Shown: positions 62,456 through 64,000 of the stretch, one piece after another
Layout: each line of letters begins with the position of its first letter
Position numbering within the stretch: the stretch's first letter is position 1
NCBI RefSeq assembly: GCF_002835935.1
Contig: NZ_PJCF01000005.1
Coordinates: 62,001-126,000 of the forward strand
DNA: 64,000 nt
Direction: 5' to 3'
Origin: Paraglaciecola sp. MB-3u-78
GTDB lineage: Bacteria; Pseudomonadota; Gammaproteobacteria; Enterobacterales; Alteromonadaceae
Program-made: the position numbers and the translations under genes
Notes under the pieces: model-generated
What the model was told of the DNA's origin: nothing
The model's input: only the letters and a program-made list of their open reading frames with translations
Database searches by the model: none

Positions 62456-63451
62456 ACTATCTAGCGTTTGTCGCTCAGTATCAATTATCGACGACGGTAT
62501 GCCTGAATAAACCCATGTAACCCAACGTTGTCGATAATCATCAAGAAGCATCTTCCAATTTGGTTGATGCTTTTTTTGCTCGTAAAGCCTTGATAATCGA
62601 CGAATGTGGTTTTCTAATGTTCGTTTTGAAACCCTTAATTTATCTTTGCCGAATTGATAACCTAAAAAATCAAAGCCTTTTGATATTTTACCTATAAAGG
62701 TTTTATCCGGCGCTTGCTCCACTTTTAATTGATGAAAGTGCTGATTGACTGTTCTCACGGCTTTGCGAAGGTGCCAGCGGGTTTTGGCCAATACAATCAA
62801 ATCATCCATGTACCTTCGATAAAAATAGCGTGGGTCACCTGCCATCTGCTCATCCAGTCCCTTTAAATAGTACGCCGCAATAATCGGTGATAAGGGGCAG
62901 CCTCTTGATATACCGCAGTGTATAGACTTAAACGTACCGCCTCTTTCAACGGTGCGTTTAACAAACTGCACTAACAAGCGCCAGATAAAAGGGTCGGTGA
63001 TGTCTTTATCTAATTGCTTGAGCAATATCGTATGGTCAATCGACTCATAATAGCCCTTTACATCGGTTTTCATCACGTAGCGATAATCAGGCAAAGCTGC
63101 GTGTAGGTCATTCACGGTGGCTTTTAGTCCCCCATGCCCTTTGATATGAGTACAAACTGAGGATAATGCTAATGCCTCCGGTAAGGCCATGGCTAACATC
63201 TTTAATACCAGCGCATCTTGTGATGACCACAAATGAATACTTTCACCATCGGCTTTGGTCACCACACTGAGCGGCATGAAGGTGTAATCTTGTTTGTTGA
63301 GTGTTTGCAGCAGCTCACCACGGATAGTGTGCCAGTGAAAACGCAGATGCCAGATATCGGCATTGGCGGGAAAGTTACGCCGCTGCTTACATAGCCATGA
63401 ATAAGCAGTATCGAGCGTGGCTTCGGTGAAAACAAGTTTGGTATCTAGCAT
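62405..63451 (-). CDS. Stand-alone reverse transcriptase
   Basis: 348 residues. Reverse-transcriptase motifs run in order: YVMKTDVKGYYESIDH (about 125, first catalytic Asp), GISRGCPLSPIIAAYYL (about 180), YRRYMDDLIVLAKT (about 211, catalytic YMDD), PDKTFIG and GFDFLGYQFG (about 248-267). No maturase or HNH domain follows, so it is not a standard group II intron protein. The SP in motif 4 argues against diversity-generating RTs, which have SQ. Retron marks (NAxxH, VTG) are not seen. The last 16 codons overlap the PEP-CTERM gene antisense, so the original C-terminus may be lost. Confidence 0.85.
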   Translation of the reverse strand: MLDTKLVFTEATLDTAYSWLCKQRRNFPANADIWHLRFHWHTIRGELLQTLNKQDYTFMPLSVVTKADGESIHLWSSQDALVLKMLAMALPEALALSSVCTHIKGHGGLKATVNDLHAALPDYRYVMKTDVKGYYESIDHTILLKQLDKDITDPFIWRLLVQFVKRTVERGGTFKSIHCGISRGCPLSPIIAAYYLKGLDEQMAGDPRYFYRRYMDDLIVLAKTRWHLRKAVRTVNQHFHQLKVEQAPDKTFIGKISKGFDFLGYQFGKDKLRVSKRTLENHIRRLSRLYEQKKHQPNWKMLLDDYRQRWVTWVYSGIPSSIIDTERQTLDSLFFKSTYHKSQQAQSD

Positions 63452-63849
63452 GGCTTAAGCATAGCTGAATGGCGGCTGAGGGAGCAAGCTTTGGTTGTTT
63501 TTAGAAAAGCTGAATGACTGGTGTTGGCCGACGGATAGAGGACGTTCCTAAAGATGGGTTTAGTAGCAAAATACAGCAATATAATTCTTCGTTCGTATGA
63601 CTGCTTTGTCGGACAAGCTGTCATAAAGATATAAACCATTGAACAGTCACAAATATAATTTCATGCCCATTCACTCAGTTCTAAGCTTTAATACACTCGG
63701 GCTTCAGCCATTGATAAACCCATATTGAGACTTAATTTGGGAATAAAAATTGATTTATATGTTCTCTGCTGTCTTAGGTATAATCATGTTGCTGACTAAG
63801 TTGCTAAAAAAGTTTTAGCTGCTTCTCGAAACATACTAAGAGAATATAA
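63452..63849. other. Region upstream of the reverse transcriptase and of the last gene
   Basis: 398 bp between divergent genes. On the minus strand a 64-codon frame (63445-63639) ends by overlapping the RT start (ATGCTAG) and might be a leader or coupled ORF, but it has no recognisable family. GCTGAATG occurs three times near 63466-63515. A TATAAT at 63779-63784 is a plausible -10 for the gene starting at 63850. Confidence 0.45.
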
Positions 63850-64000
63850 ATGACAAAAAATGTATCACTCATTGTGATGATGTTAGGCTTTTTTTCTACA
63901 TCATTATTGGCCATGAAGGTCGATCCCAGTCTCATCAGTAAAATCACCTTAGAAAAAGACCATGCTAAAGTGGCATTAGGGGATAACCCCTTCAAACAGG
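63850..64000 (+). CDS. Secreted protein, N-terminal part only
   Basis: Frame open from ATG 63850 to the window edge (50 codons). MTKNVSLIVMMLGFFSTSLLA is a typical signal peptide, followed by MKVDPSLISKITLEKDHAKV. The rest of the gene is outside the window, so no family can be given. A TATAAT lies about 66 bp upstream. Confidence 0.65.
   Translation, partial: MTKNVSLIVMMLGFFSTSLLAMKVDPSLISKITLEKDHAKVALGDNPFKQ

Noticed and set aside
62405-63451. Reverse transcriptase as a diversity-generating retroelement or retron
   Set aside because: Motif 4 reads SP rather than the SQ of DGR enzymes, and retron NAxxH/VTG marks are missing. No adenine-variable repeat pair was noticed by eye; a computed self-alignment of the window for A-biased mismatches would be decisive.
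63445-63639. 64-codon ORF overlapping the RT start
   Set aside because: Overlap hints at coupling, but composition and lack of a ribosome site or family do not support a gene; noted in the region entry.

Overview
The window looks like the chromosome of a marine gammaproteobacterium of the Alteromonadales (Alteromonas/Glaciecola/Paraglaciecola-like). This is inferred from gene content, not from a database search: a complete thrABC operon with a leader peptide, DNA polymerase II, the carboxynorspermidine pathway, PnuC with a nicotinamide riboside kinase, a DUF3545 protein, a SoxR regulator, and a PEP-CTERM protein ending in the 'VSAP...GLGLLGLVVRR' form common in this order. Intergenic regions are AT-leaning and rich in small repeats. 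No rRNA, tRNA or CRISPR array was seen.

Layout. (1) 1-6.2 kb: 5' part of a TonB-dependent receptor, an aromatic amino-acid permease, a thioredoxin and an AhpD-like enzyme, all on the minus strand, divergent from a MocR-type regulator. Three GGTACAATT-type inverted repeats suggest one regulon. (2) 6.5-7 kb: Phd-type antitoxin with a decayed ParE toxin. (3) 7-15.6 kb: a sigma54 two-component system (kinase, NtrC-type regulator) downstream of a HlyD/LolD-like/MacB-like ABC export operon. The operon has a good -24/-12 promoter and two dyads 33 bp apart; an IS630 element lies between the export genes and the regulator genes. (4) 15.7-21 kb: an unknown membrane protein, a gene-poor stretch with a group II intron 3' remnant, and an OmpA-type lipoprotein gene cut by a complete IS66 element with an 8-bp target duplication. 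(5) 21-34.9 kb: RND efflux pair, PhoD-like phosphatase, a zinc-ribbon/TPR/PDZ membrane protein, metallo-beta-lactamase-fold proteins (one RNase J-like, probably starting at ATT), an NhaC antiporter and an XRE regulator with a membrane partner. (6) 34.9-37.5 kb: complete IS21 element with an 8-bp target duplication. (7) 37.6-43.7 kb: norspermidine/spermidine synthesis, vitamin B3 salvage, a PLP desulfhydrase-type enzyme, MAPEG, and SoxR divergent from an undescribed 31-codon ORF behind a textbook SoxR promoter. (8) 44.2-51.7 kb: thrL-thrA-thrB-thrC, ung, and a glutamate-synthase-like FMN protein. (9) 51.7-58.2 kb: repeat-rich spacers, DUF3545, pgi, tal, a DUF2799 lipoprotein, yaaA and a DUF3718 protein. 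(10) 58.4-64 kb: polB, a long gene-free spacer, a PEP-CTERM protein, an orphan reverse transcriptase overlapping it tail to tail, and the start of a secreted protein.

Most promising for follow-up: the SoxR-driven small ORF (43026-43121), the MocR-linked operators, the sigma54 promoter with paired upstream sites at the export operon, and the stand-alone reverse transcriptase. Heptamer tandem arrays (GTAGCTC/GAGCTAC/GAAGCTC) sit between stop codons and terminators. All functional names rest on motifs read by eye; no searches were run.
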